A DNA stretch of 64,000 bases from Pseudomonas sp. LS1212 (GTDB lineage: Bacteria; Pseudomonadota; Gammaproteobacteria; Pseudomonadales; Pseudomonadaceae): contig NZ_CP102951.1 in the NCBI RefSeq assembly GCF_024741815.1, positions 2,619,001-2,683,000 of the forward strand, written 5' to 3'. The translations under genes and the position numbers were made by a program. This document shows positions 52,149 to 61,995 of this stretch, piece by piece. Below the pieces are notes generated by a model, which saw only the letters and a list, made by a program, of their open reading frames with translations, was not told the origin of the DNA and did no database searches. How positions within the stretch are numbered: the first letter of the stretch is position 1; each line of letters starts with the position of its first letter.

Positions 52149-53714
52149 TTAGCGTCCAGCCTGTTTATTCAACGCCTCTTCAGCCGCTGCGATATCTGCC
52201 TGTCGCTTGCTGATCATGTCGCCCACGGGCGGGCCCTGGAAGCGCCGGGCTTCGAAGGCGAACCAGACGATCGCTGTCAGGATCAGAAAACCGATGGTGA
52301 TGTACAGCGCCCAATCGTTCGGCGGCTGGATGCCGATGACGAAGATCAGCACCATGGAAATGATCGAGAGGATGGCGAACAACGAATACAACCCGCGCCC
52401 CATGTTCCACGGGCCCATGGTTGGCCACTTCGAGGTCCCGAAGGTAAACAGGCCCAGCACGATGGGAATGATGAAGGAGAAGAACAGGAAGATCACCGTA
52501 CAGGAGACCACGATGGTGTAGACCGGCGTTTCACCGATCGATATCACGGAAGATCCCCAGACAAACAATACCGCCAGCGTGGCACCGGTCCAGATCGCCG
52601 CCACCGGGCTGCGATGGGTCGGCGAGACCCTGGCCAGCGCCTTGGAGAAGGGCAGGCCGCCGTCACGCGAGAAGGCGAAAATCATGCGCGAGACCGAGGT
52701 CACGGTCGCCAGCCCGCAGAGCACCTGCGAAATGAAAATCGCCAGGTAAAGCGCCATCTTGATGGCGGGGTTAACCTGGGTATCCATCGCCCAGAAGAAC
52801 ACGTTCCAACCCTGTTTCGCGGCCTCGTCCAGGCTCGGTAGCATCAGGACGAATGCGCTGAGCATAAGCCAGCCGAACAGCAACGACCAGACTACCGACA
52901 TGACCATGCCCAGCGGCACCGACCAGGCTGCCTGGCGGGTCTCCTCGGAGGTATGTGCGGAGGCGTCATAGCCGGTGATGGTGTAGATCGGCAAGAGCAG
53001 GCCGAGCATGAAGATCCAGCCATTGGAGACTTCTGGCCAGACGTTGCCGCCGGCTTCGCCGGAGTAGTTGCCGAAGGTCACCAGGCGGGCGAAGTCATAG
53101 CTGGGTGCTGCAAGCAGGCAGACGATGGTCAGCGTGAACGCGGTGGCGAAGATCAGATAGCCCGAGAAGTCGGTGAGCTTTGCGGTCAGGCCGATACCGA
53201 AGTGATTGCACAAGGCCTGAAGGCCCGTCAGGATCGCCAGGAAAATGACCCGTGTGGTGGTTGTGTCCTCCATTCCCAGCGCCGGGCCGAAGGCGCCGTA
53301 AAAGAAGTAATAGGTACCGACGTTGATCGCGCCGAGCACCGTCACCAGCCCCAGCAGGTTGAACCAGGCCGTCAGCCAGCCGGTGAAGCGATTGCCGAGA
53401 ATCGAGCCCCAGTGATAGAGGCCGCCGGCGGTGGGGTAGGCCGAGGAAATCTGGGACATGGCCATGGCGAAAACCCCGGAGATCAGGCAACCGAGCGGCC
53501 AGCCGATGCCGATGGCCGCACCGCCCGCACCCGAGGTGCCCTGGGCCAGCGAGTTGATGCCACCGGAGAGGATGCAGATGATCGAAAAGGAAATGGCGAA
53601 GTTGGAGAACACGCCCATTCGGCGCGACAGTTGCTGGGCATAGCCCATGCTGTGCAACAACTTGACGTCATCGTCGTGCGGCGCATCGACGCCGGGTTGG
53701 CTTACTGGATCCAT
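52149..53714 (-). CDS. APC-superfamily amino acid/amine permease
   Basis: 521 residues with about twelve membrane segments. VFSNFAISFSIICILSGGIN, SLAQGTSGAGGAAIGIGWPL, ISSAYPTAGGLYHWGSILGN, YTITGYDASAHTSEETRQAA and FAFSRDGGLPFSKALARVSP are features of the amino-acid/GABA permease (ACT) group. It is the last gene of a minus-strand set with an alcohol dehydrogenase, an aldehyde dehydrogenase and a glutamine-synthetase-like ligase, so an amine or amino-alcohol is a likely substrate. Confidence 0.88.
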   Translation of the reverse strand: MDPVSQPGVDAPHDDDVKLLHSMGYAQQLSRRMGVFSNFAISFSIICILSGGINSLAQGTSGAGGAAIGIGWPLGCLISGVFAMAMSQISSAYPTAGGLYHWGSILGNRFTGWLTAWFNLLGLVTVLGAINVGTYYFFYGAFGPALGMEDTTTTRVIFLAILTGLQALCNHFGIGLTAKLTDFSGYLIFATAFTLTIVCLLAAPSYDFARLVTFGNYSGEAGGNVWPEVSNGWIFMLGLLLPIYTITGYDASAHTSEETRQAAWSVPLGMVMSVVWSLLFGWLMLSAFVLMLPSLDEAAKQGWNVFFWAMDTQVNPAIKMALYLAIFISQVLCGLATVTSVSRMIFAFSRDGGLPFSKALARVSPTHRSPVAAIWTGATLAVLFVWGSSVISIGETPVYTIVVSCTVIFLFFSFIIPIVLGLFTFGTSKWPTMGPWNMGRGLYSLFAILSIISMVLIFVIGIQPPNDWALYITIGFLILTAIVWFAFEARRFQGPPVGDMISKRQADIAAAEEALNKQAGR

Positions 53715-53765
53715 GATGTCTGCCCCTTGGTAGGTTTAGGTACATTGCCGAGCGGGCTGACTGCT

Positions 53766-54926
53766 CTAAATCCGGCCCTGGTAAGCCGCCGCGAAAATCT
53801 TCGCAGCGTCGTCCCGTGTCAATGGCAGCGGGTTGCCGCCTGCGGAGGGGTCGACAATCGCCATGTCCGCGATCAAGTCGGCCTGTCGATCATCCACCCC
53901 CAGATTGGCCAGCGTATGCGGCACGCCAATGTCCTTGCGCAATTTGAGGACGAAGGCCAGGAAGCTGTCGAAGCCCGGGCTTGGCAAGCGCAGATAAGCC
54001 GCCAGGCGCGTAATGCGTTCCTCGATGGCCGGGCGATTGAACTGCAGCACATAGGGCATCAGGGTGGCATTGGTCATGCCGTGATGAGTGTCGTACAGGG
54101 CGCCTATCGGGTGCGCGAGCGCGTGCATGCCGCCCAGGCCTTTCTGGAATGCGGTGGCGCCCATGGCAGCGGCGGCCAGCATTTGCCCGCGAGCCTCAAG
54201 GTCCGAGGGTGTCAGCACTGCCCGTACCAGGGCGTTGGCCACCAGGCGCATGCCTTCCACCGCGATGCCGTCGGCCATGGGATGAAAGCCGGGGGCGCAG
54301 TACGACTCCAGGCAATGGGCAAACGCATCCATGCCCGTGCCGGCGGTGACCTTGGCCGGCATGCCGACCGTGAGGGCCGGGTCGCTGATGACCACGCGCG
54401 GCATCATTTTCGGGTGGAAGATGATGCGTTTGGTATGCGTACGCTCGTCGATGATCACCGCCGCACGGCCCACCTCCGAACCGGTACCGGCGGTGGTCGG
54501 TACCGCGATGACCGGGGCGATACGGCTTTCGTCGGCGCGTGTCCAGTAGTCGCCGATGTCTTCGAAATCCCAGACGGGGCGGGTCTGGCCGCTCATGAAG
54601 GCGATGAGCTTGCCCATGTCCAGGCCGCTGCCACCGCCGAAGGCGACCACGCCATCGTGTTTCCCTGCGCGCCAGGCGTCGAGCCCGCCGGCCAGGTTGG
54701 CTTCGACCGGGTTGGGCTTGAGGTCGCAAAACAGCGCAACGCCCAGGCCCGCGCCACGCAGGGCGTCCAGCGCCGCCGTGGTGATCGGGGCGCGCGCCAG
54801 GCCACTGTCGGTGACCAGCAAGGGGCGCTGGATACCTTGGCTGCGGCAGGTATCGGCCAGTTCGGCGATGCGGCCGACACCGAAGCGGATGCTCGTGGGG
54901 TAGTTCCAGTTTCCAGTCAGGCTCAT
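53766..54926 (-). CDS. Iron-containing alcohol dehydrogenase
   Basis: 386 residues of the group III Fe-ADH family. The NAD-binding GGGSGLDMGKLIAF, PTTAGTGSEVGRAAVI, and metal-ligand His cluster (GMHALAHPIGALYDTHHGMT) are intact. It would oxidise an alcohol to an aldehyde, which the adjacent aldehyde dehydrogenase (start 3 bp away) could take on. Substrate unknown; context suggests the alcohol group of an amino-alcohol or a related compound. Confidence 0.9.
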   Translation of the reverse strand: MSLTGNWNYPTSIRFGVGRIAELADTCRSQGIQRPLLVTDSGLARAPITTAALDALRGAGLGVALFCDLKPNPVEANLAGGLDAWRAGKHDGVVAFGGGSGLDMGKLIAFMSGQTRPVWDFEDIGDYWTRADESRIAPVIAVPTTAGTGSEVGRAAVIIDERTHTKRIIFHPKMMPRVVISDPALTVGMPAKVTAGTGMDAFAHCLESYCAPGFHPMADGIAVEGMRLVANALVRAVLTPSDLEARGQMLAAAAMGATAFQKGLGGMHALAHPIGALYDTHHGMTNATLMPYVLQFNRPAIEERITRLAAYLRLPSPGFDSFLAFVLKLRKDIGVPHTLANLGVDDRQADLIADMAIVDPSAGGNPLPLTRDDAAKIFAAAYQGRI

Positions 54927-54929
54927 GGG

Positions 54930-56321
54930 CTAGATCTCGTGGCGCAGATGGAAGGACTTGGCTCGGGTCAGGTGTTCGTAGCCAATGCGCGACAGGGTTA
55001 CGCCGCGCCCGCTGTTCTTCACCCCGGTCCAGGCCAGGGCCGGGTCCAGGTAATCGCAGCGGTTCATGAATACGGTACCGGTGGCGATCTCGTCGCCGAT
55101 GCGTTCGGCGGCGGCCAGATCCTGCGTCCAGATGGATGCGCTGAGCCCGAACGCACTGTCGTTCATCAAGGCGATGGCTTCGTCGTCGCCGCTGACCGGC
55201 ATGATGCCCACTACCGGGCCGAAACTTTCTTCGCGCATCAACGCCATGTCATGGGTGACGTCAACCAGTACCTGCGGCGCAAGGTAGGCGCTGCCAGGCG
55301 CGTTGGCAGCGAACGCCTTGGTATCGATCAAGGCCCTGGCGCCGTGCACCATGGCATCGGCGATCTGCCCACGGACGAACTCGGCGGCGTCCGGCGAGAC
55401 CAGCGGGCCGAGGGTGGTGGCCTCGTCCAACGGGTTGCCCAGCACGTATTGGCGGGTCAGGTCGACAAAGCGCTCGACAAAGGCCGGGTAGATTTTCCTG
55501 TCCACATAGATGCGCTCGATGGCGCAGCAACTTTGCCCTGAGTTGAAGAAGCTGCCGTCCACCAGGTTTTCCACGGCATGCGCAAGGTTGGCGTCGGCCC
55601 GCACATAGCCCGGATCCTTACCGCCCAGTTCCAGGCCAATGCCGAGGAAACGCCCCATGGCGGCGGCCTCCATGACCGTGCCGGCCTGTACGGAGCCGGT
55701 GAAATTCACCTGCTGCACACGCCCTGAAGTGATAATGGCTGTTGTCTGCCGATGATCGAGCAGCAGGTTGTGGAACAGCCCTGCGGGCAGGTTGGCCCGG
55801 CGCATCGCCTCGGCGAAGCGCTCGCCCACCAGCAGGGTTTGCGAGGCGTGCTTGAGGATGACGCTATTGCCGGCCATCAGCGCCGGGATGATCGAGTTCA
55901 CCGCGGTCAGGTAGGGGTAATTCCATGGCGCGACGACCAGGACCGTACCCACCGGCTCGCGTTTGATCTGGCGCCGAAAACCCGCAACAGGGGCGGGCTC
56001 GACCGCCGCCAGTGCTTCAGGCGCAATGGCGATCATGTGCCGGGCGCGTTCTTCGAAGCCGCGCAGCTCGCCGGCGCCATAGCGTACCGGGCGGCCAATC
56101 TGCCAGGCCAGTTCCGGCACGATTTCGTCCTTCATCGCCAGCATCGCGTCCACGGCGGCGCTGCACAAGGCGGCGCGTTCGCTCAGTGGCCGGCGCTTCC
56201 ATTGCGCCTGGGCGGTGCTGGCCGCCACCAGCGCCTGCTCGATCTGCGCCGCATCGGCGTAGCGGCGTTCGGCGTAGACCCGGCCATCGACCGGTGAAAT
56301 GAGTTGAATGTTGTTTGTCAT
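54930..56321 (-). CDS. Aldehyde dehydrogenase
   Basis: 463 residues from ATG 56321 (another in-frame start seven codons earlier). ALDH blocks are VGTVLVVAPWNYPYLTAVNS, QQVNFTGSVQAGTVMEAAAM, the Glu region LELGGKDPGYVRAD, catalytic Cys in FFNSGQSCCAIERIYVD, and EESFGPVVGIM. It probably oxidises a gamma-glutamylated or free amino-aldehyde produced in the same pathway. Seven bases separate it from the ligase gene, and three from the Fe-ADH gene. Confidence 0.9.
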   Translation of the reverse strand: MTNNIQLISPVDGRVYAERRYADAAQIEQALVAASTAQAQWKRRPLSERAALCSAAVDAMLAMKDEIVPELAWQIGRPVRYGAGELRGFEERARHMIAIAPEALAAVEPAPVAGFRRQIKREPVGTVLVVAPWNYPYLTAVNSIIPALMAGNSVILKHASQTLLVGERFAEAMRRANLPAGLFHNLLLDHRQTTAIITSGRVQQVNFTGSVQAGTVMEAAAMGRFLGIGLELGGKDPGYVRADANLAHAVENLVDGSFFNSGQSCCAIERIYVDRKIYPAFVERFVDLTRQYVLGNPLDEATTLGPLVSPDAAEFVRGQIADAMVHGARALIDTKAFAANAPGSAYLAPQVLVDVTHDMALMREESFGPVVGIMPVSGDDEAIALMNDSAFGLSASIWTQDLAAAERIGDEIATGTVFMNRCDYLDPALAWTGVKNSGRGVTLSRIGYEHLTRAKSFHLRHEI

Positions 56322-56328
56322 GGCGTAC

Positions 56329-57702
56329 TCAATAGCGCTCAAAGCCGCGCCGCAGTTCCCAGTCGGTTATCCGCCGGTCGTACTCTTTCTGCTCCCATTC
56401 GGCGGTGTGCACGTAGTGGTCGATCACTTCATCGCCCAATGCCTCACGCAACATGGTCGAGGCCCGCAGCGCGCTGCAGGCGTCACGCAAGGTCTTCGAC
56501 ACTTCAGGTAGATGCTCGTCGAGGTAGGCGTCGCCTTCGAAGGGCGGTGCGAGGTTGAGCTTCTCGTCGATGCCGGCCAGGCCCGCGGCGATCAAGGCGG
56601 CGAAGGCCAGGTAGGGGTTGAGGTCAGCGCCGCCGATGCGGCATTCGATACGGATGGCCTTGCTGCCTTCGGCGCACAAGCGAAAGCCGGCAGTGCGATT
56701 GTCCCGGCTCCACACCGCCCGGGTCGGCGCGAAAGTACCGGCCTGGAAACGCTTGTACGAATTGATGTAGGGCGCGAGAAAACAGGTGATGTCGTTGGCG
56801 TATTTGAGCTGCCCGGCAACCCAGGAGCGCATCAGCTTCGACATGCCAAACTCGGCCTTGGGGTCGAAGAACAGCGGCTTCTTGCCGTTCTTGTCCCACA
56901 GCGAATTGTGGATATGGCTGCTGGAACCGGCCAGGTCATAGCGCCACTTGGCCATGAAGGTGACCGCCTTGCCCTGCAGTTGCGCGATTTCCTTGCTGGC
57001 GTGCTTGATGATGACATGGTGGTCGGCCATGGTCAGGGCGTCGGCATAACGGATGTTGATCTCTTCCTGGCCAGGCCCCCATTCACCCTTGGAGTTTTCC
57101 ACGGGGATGCCCGATGCCTGCAGGTGTTTGCGGATCGCGCGCAGCACCGGCTCCTCGCGGGTGGTCTGGAGGATGTTGTAGTCCTCGATGTAGTGACCGG
57201 CGGTTTTCGGGTTGTGGTAGTTGCGCTCGTGAATGGTCTGGTAGCTCTCGTCGAACAGATAGAACTCCAGCTCGGAGGCGAACATGCCGGTGTAGCCACG
57301 CTCGCGCAGGCGCTCGATCTGCTTTTTCAGGATCGCCCGCGGGCTGTGCGGCAGGTCGCGCCTGTGGTGGTGATCAAGTACGTCGCAGAGCACCAGCGCC
57401 GTGCATTCGAGCCAAGGCACGCGACGCAGCGTGGCCATGTCGGGCTTGAGCACGAAGTCGCCATAGCCTTTGCTCCAACTGGCAGCGGCGTAACCCGGCA
57501 CCGGCTCCATGTCGATGTCGTCGGCCAGCAGGTAGTTGCAGCAGTGGGTTTCTTCATGGCCGCTGTCGATGAAAAACTCGACCTGGAAGCGCTTGCCGAC
57601 CAGTCGCCCCTGCATGTCGACCATGCAGGCCAGGACGGTGTCGATCTCGCCGGCGGCAGCGGCGCGCTTGAGTGCTTCGAAGCTGAGGAGAGGCTCGGTC
57701 AT
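56329..57702 (-). CDS. Glutamine-synthetase-family ligase (gamma-glutamylamine synthetase type)
   Basis: 457 residues from ATG 57702 (MTEPLLSFEALKRAAAAGEI). The beta-grasp start (VLACMVDMQGRLVGKRF) and catalytic GS domain (ASELEFYLFDESYQTIHERN, GPGQEEINIRYADALTMADH, LAGSSSHIHNSLWDKNGKKP, TRAVWSRDNRTAGFRL) are complete. It is of the PuuA/IpuC-like type that links glutamate to an amine, rather than a housekeeping GlnA. This is the first step of gamma-glutamylated amine catabolism; the following ALDH and Fe-ADH would process the side chain. It heads the minus-strand operon, divergent from the Rieske/SUF genes. Confidence 0.85.
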   Translation of the reverse strand: MTEPLLSFEALKRAAAAGEIDTVLACMVDMQGRLVGKRFQVEFFIDSGHEETHCCNYLLADDIDMEPVPGYAAASWSKGYGDFVLKPDMATLRRVPWLECTALVLCDVLDHHHRRDLPHSPRAILKKQIERLRERGYTGMFASELEFYLFDESYQTIHERNYHNPKTAGHYIEDYNILQTTREEPVLRAIRKHLQASGIPVENSKGEWGPGQEEINIRYADALTMADHHVIIKHASKEIAQLQGKAVTFMAKWRYDLAGSSSHIHNSLWDKNGKKPLFFDPKAEFGMSKLMRSWVAGQLKYANDITCFLAPYINSYKRFQAGTFAPTRAVWSRDNRTAGFRLCAEGSKAIRIECRIGGADLNPYLAFAALIAAGLAGIDEKLNLAPPFEGDAYLDEHLPEVSKTLRDACSALRASTMLREALGDEVIDHYVHTAEWEQKEYDRRITDWELRRGFERY

Positions 57703-57959
57703 CACGTCCGTCCTGCACGAAATGTCTGGGGCTGTCTCAATACGCTCTTCAGAAAAGCGCAGCACCTGTACGAGTGAGCGATGAGTTGCCAAAAGCTTAG
57801 CCTACTACCGCTATGCGCAAGTCCCGGCGATTCGAAACCTCTCCCTCGTTCCCAATTCGCGCAAAGCCCTGGATTGACAATCAAGAGGCGAGGGTCTAGC
57901 TGTTGAATCAAGACGCCTGGCGTTCTGCTGCAAGCGTCGGTCACACCTGGAGTGACGTC

Positions 57960-58277
57960 ATGAGTGAGTTCGTCAAGGTCGCCCGCATCGGCGACATCGC
58001 GCCGGGTACCGGCAAGACCCTGAACCTGAGGGGGACGCCCATCGCACTGTTCAATGTCGACGGCCAGTACTTCGCCATCCACAATACCTGCCCGCACGAA
58101 GACGGCCCGCTGGGAGAAGGTGAGCTCTGCGGCAGTGTCGTGACTTGCCCCATGCATGCCTATGAGTTCGACGTGATCAGCGGCGAATGCCTCACCGAAT
58201 CGGCTTATCAAGTCGAGCGGTTCGAGGTTCGGCTCGATGGCGACGAAATCCTGGTGCGGGAATCGACGGATGCGTGA
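57960..58277 (+). CDS. Rieske-type [2Fe-2S] ferredoxin
   Basis: 105 residues from ATG 57960, with GGAG seven bases upstream. The Rieske motif is complete: Cys44-x-His46 (NTCPHEDGPLGEG) and Cys63-x2-His66 (VTCPMHAYEFD). The size and IALFNVDGQYFAIHNTCPHE match ferredoxin components like those of dioxygenases. No oxygenase is adjacent; instead sufBCDSU follow 173 bp downstream on the same strand. I recall such small Rieske proteins as regular members of actinobacterial SUF operons, so an electron-transfer role in Fe-S cluster assembly is plausible. Confidence 0.88.
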   Translation: MSEFVKVARIGDIAPGTGKTLNLRGTPIALFNVDGQYFAIHNTCPHEDGPLGEGELCGSVVTCPMHAYEFDVISGECLTESAYQVERFEVRLDGDEILVRESTDA

Positions 58278-58423
58278 TGGGCGGTGGGCGGGCTTGAGTC
58301 GTAAATCTGGAAAGTGGATGAAACTACAGGTCTAACGTATTGAAATTATGGAATATCCACACTTTTCAAAGAACATGCCTGCTAAATAGAGGGAAGGAGT
58401 ATAGTTAAAAAACGATCGAATCG

Positions 58424-58440
58424 TCCTGCCTGAGGCAGGA
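58424..58440 (+). promoter_or_regulatory. Hairpin covering the sufB ribosome site
   Basis: TCCTGCC-TGA-GGCAGGA forms perfect 7-bp arms, and the right arm runs into the AGGAGG Shine-Dalgarno sequence (58437-58442) of sufB. Folding would hide the ribosome site, suggesting translational control. The 173 bp between the Rieske gene and sufB also contains AT-rich promoter-like sequence. Confidence 0.45.
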
Positions 58441-58450
58441 GGAATCAACG

Positions 58451-59899
58451 ATGAGCACTGACAATGCCAAGGTCCGCGAACTCAGCAGCCGGGCGTACAA
58501 GTATGGCTTCGTCTCCGACCTCGAGAGCGACGCGGCACCGCGCGGGCTCAACGAAGACGTCATCAGCCTGATCTCGGCCAAGAAGAACGAGCCGCAATGG
58601 CTGCTCGACTGGCGCCTGAAGGCCTATCGCCACTGGCTGACGATGCGCGAGCCCACCTGGCAGAATGTCCACTACGCGCCGATCGACTACCAGGACATCA
58701 TCTATTACTCGGCGCCCAAGCCGAAAACCGCGGGGCCCAGGAGCCTCGACGAGGTCGACCCCGAGCTGCGCGAAATGTTCGGCAAACTCGGCATCTCCCT
58801 CGCCGAACAGGAGCGCCTGACCGGTGTTGCGGTGGACGCGGTGGTCGACTCGGTCTCGGTGACAACCACCTTCAAGCACAAGCTCGCCGAGGTCGGCGTG
58901 ATCTTCTGCTCCTTCTCGGAAGCCGTGCAGAACCATCCGGACCTGGTACGCAAATACCTGGGTTCGGTCGTCCCCTACAGCGATAACTTCTTCGCCACAC
59001 TGAACTCGGCGGTGTTTTCCGACGGCTCCTTCTGCTACGTGCCCAAGGGCGTGCGCTGCCCAATGGAGCTGTCGACCTACTTCCGCATCAATGCCGCCGA
59101 TACCGGCCAGTTCGAGCGTACGCTGATCGTCGCCGAGGAGGGCGCTTATGTCAGTTACCTCGAGGGCTGCACCGCACCGATGCGCGACAACAACCAGTTG
59201 CACGCGGCGGTGGTCGAACTGGTCGCGCTCGATAGCGCCCAGATCAAGTACGCCACGGTGCAGAACTGGTACCCGGGCGATGCTCAAGGGCGTGGCGGCA
59301 TCTTCAACTTCGTCACCAAGCGCGGTAAATGCGCCGGCGCGCACTCGAAAATTTCCTGGACCCAGGTTGAAACCGGCTCGGCCATCACCTGGAAGTATCC
59401 GGGGGTGATTCTCCAGGGCGACTATTCGGTCGGCGAGTTCTACTCGGTCGCCCTGACGGCCAACCACCAGCAGGCGGACACGGGCACCAAGATGATCCAC
59501 ATCGGCCGGCACACCCGCAGCACCATCCTCTCCAAGGGGATCAGCGCCGGGCATGGGCAGAACACCTACCGCGGGCTAGTGAGGATCCAGAAAGGTGCGA
59601 CCGGTGCCCGCAACCATACCCAGTGCGACTCCCTGCTGCTGGGCAGCCAGTGTGGCGCGCACACCTTCCCTTATATAGACGTGAAGAACCCGAGCGCCCA
59701 GGTCGAGCACGAGGCCTCCACGTCGAAAATCAGTGACGAGCAACTCTTCTACTGCCGGCAGCGCGGCATCCGCGAGGAGGACGCGGTGCCAATGATCGTC
59801 AACGGTTTCTGCCGCGAGGTGCTCAAGGAACTGCCGATGGAGTTCGCGGTGGAAGCCCAGAAACTGCTGGGTGTGAGCCTGGAGGGCTGCGTGGGCTGA
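58451..59899 (+). CDS. sufB: Fe-S cluster assembly scaffold SufB
   Basis: 482 residues, typical SufB length. LSSRAYKYGFVSDLESDAAP opens it, with family blocks YSDNFFATLNSAVFSDGSFC, PKGVRCPMELSTYFRINAAD, GRHTRSTILSKGISAGHG and LLLGSQCGAHTFPYIDVKNP. Cys401 in the last block corresponds to the Cys implicated in cluster or persulfide binding in E. coli SufB. The EHEASTSKISDEQL block supplies the conserved Glu. SufB with SufC and SufD forms the SufBC2D scaffold for nascent [4Fe-4S] clusters. It starts a tight operon: 15 bp to sufC. Confidence 0.95.
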   Translation: MSTDNAKVRELSSRAYKYGFVSDLESDAAPRGLNEDVISLISAKKNEPQWLLDWRLKAYRHWLTMREPTWQNVHYAPIDYQDIIYYSAPKPKTAGPRSLDEVDPELREMFGKLGISLAEQERLTGVAVDAVVDSVSVTTTFKHKLAEVGVIFCSFSEAVQNHPDLVRKYLGSVVPYSDNFFATLNSAVFSDGSFCYVPKGVRCPMELSTYFRINAADTGQFERTLIVAEEGAYVSYLEGCTAPMRDNNQLHAAVVELVALDSAQIKYATVQNWYPGDAQGRGGIFNFVTKRGKCAGAHSKISWTQVETGSAITWKYPGVILQGDYSVGEFYSVALTANHQQADTGTKMIHIGRHTRSTILSKGISAGHGQNTYRGLVRIQKGATGARNHTQCDSLLLGSQCGAHTFPYIDVKNPSAQVEHEASTSKISDEQLFYCRQRGIREEDAVPMIVNGFCREVLKELPMEFAVEAQKLLGVSLEGCVG

Positions 59900-59914
59900 C
59901 GCCCGGGGTGGAGC

Positions 59915-60675
<761 letters not shown>

Positions 60676-60679
<4 letters not shown>

Positions 60680-61995
60680 ACACCGCGCCGATCACAGCGT
60701 TCCTCACTCGGCTCGAGCCCAGGGTCGACCCACGGCATCCTGCCTGGCTGCAGGCGTTGCGTCACGCGGCGTTGCAATGGGTGGCCGAGCAAGGCTTTCC
60801 CACGACCAGGGATGAGGCGTGGAAGTACACGCGCGTCGCGCCCATTCTGGAAATCCCTTTCCAGCTGGCCGAGCAGGGCACGAGCCAGCAGCTGTCAGTT
60901 GCCCGGCTCGAGCAGCTCGTTGGTGACTATGGCGGCCCGCGTCTGGTCTTCGTCAATGGCTATTTCGCCGCCGAGCTCTCGGCGCTCGAAGGGCTGCCTC
61001 CTGGCATCCTGGTCAGCCATCTCGCGGCGCAGTTGTGCGCCGACAGCGGGGCGCTCGAGGGCCTGTTCGCGCATGCCTTCCGTGCGCAGCCGCAGGCCTT
61101 TGTGGCGCTCAATGCGGCCCTCGCCGAGGACGGTGCGTTGGTGCAGATACCCGCCCAGACGACAGTCGAAGCACCGATTCACCTGGCGTTCCTCTCGGCC
61201 CCGGGCGCTACGCCGCGGGTGATGAATTCCCGCGTTTTGGTACAGCTGGGGGCAGGGAGCCGCGCGACCCTGGTGGAAAGCCACGTCGGCAGCGAGGGCG
61301 AGGTCTACTTCAGCAATACCGTCAGCGAGGTGGTGCTCGATGCGGGCGCGACGCTCGAGCATTACAAGGTACAGAACGAGAGCGCGGCGGCGTTCCATGT
61401 TGCGCTGCTCAGCGTGCGCCAGGCCCAGGGCAGCCATTTTACTGCACACTCGTCGGCCCTCGGTGCGGCCCTGGCACGCCAGGAAGTGCGGGTCGTGCTC
61501 GAGGGCCTCGGCGCCCAGGTCGCCTTGAACGGCCTGTACCTGCCCCGGGGCGAGCAACACCTGGACAACCAGACGACCATCGAGCACCTGGCGCCGCGCT
61601 GCACCAGCCGCGAACTCTATAAAGGCGTGATCGATGATCGCGGGCATGGGGTCTTCGACGGGCGGATCATCGTGCGCCCGGGTGCGATGAAGACGGACGC
61701 CAGCCAGACAGTCAAGAACCTCTTGTTGTCGGCCTCGGCCCAGGCCAACACGCAGCCACGGCTGGAAATCCTTGCCGATGACGTCAAGTGCGCCCACGGC
61801 GCCGCCGTCGGCCAACTGGATGAGCAGGCAATTTTCTACCTGCGCTCGCGGGGGATTCCCCGGGAGGCGGCGCGGTCTTTGCTGATCTATGCGTTCATCA
61901 GCGAAATGCTGGCGCTCATCGACCTGAAGCCGTTGCGGGCCCGTGTGGAGCGAATGGTCGCCGTGCAGTTGCAGGGCCAGGAGGTGACGGCATGA
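60676..61995 (+). CDS. sufD: Fe-S cluster assembly protein SufD
   Basis: 439 residues. The N-terminal helical part (EQGFPTTRDEAWKYTRVAPI) and the beta-helix core (NLYLPRGEQHLDNQTTIEH-type, GVFDGRIIVRPGAMKTDASQ, NLLLSASAQANTQPRLEILA) are clear. The segment DDVKCAHGAAVGQLDEQAIF contains His374, equivalent to the conserved SufD His at the SufB-SufD interface. It overlaps its neighbours by 4 bp on each side. Confidence 0.93.

Noticed and set aside
52953..55541. 862-codon plus-strand open frame
   Set aside because: It runs antisense through the permease, alcohol dehydrogenase and aldehyde dehydrogenase genes, all with clear motifs on the other strand.
56329..57702. Glutamine synthetase as housekeeping GlnA
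   Set aside because: The sequence and the ALDH/ADH/permease neighbours fit gamma-glutamylamine ligases; glnA normally lies with ntrBC.
57960..58277. Rieske protein as part of an aromatic dioxygenase
   Set aside because: No oxygenase alpha or beta subunit or reductase is present; the downstream genes are SUF genes.
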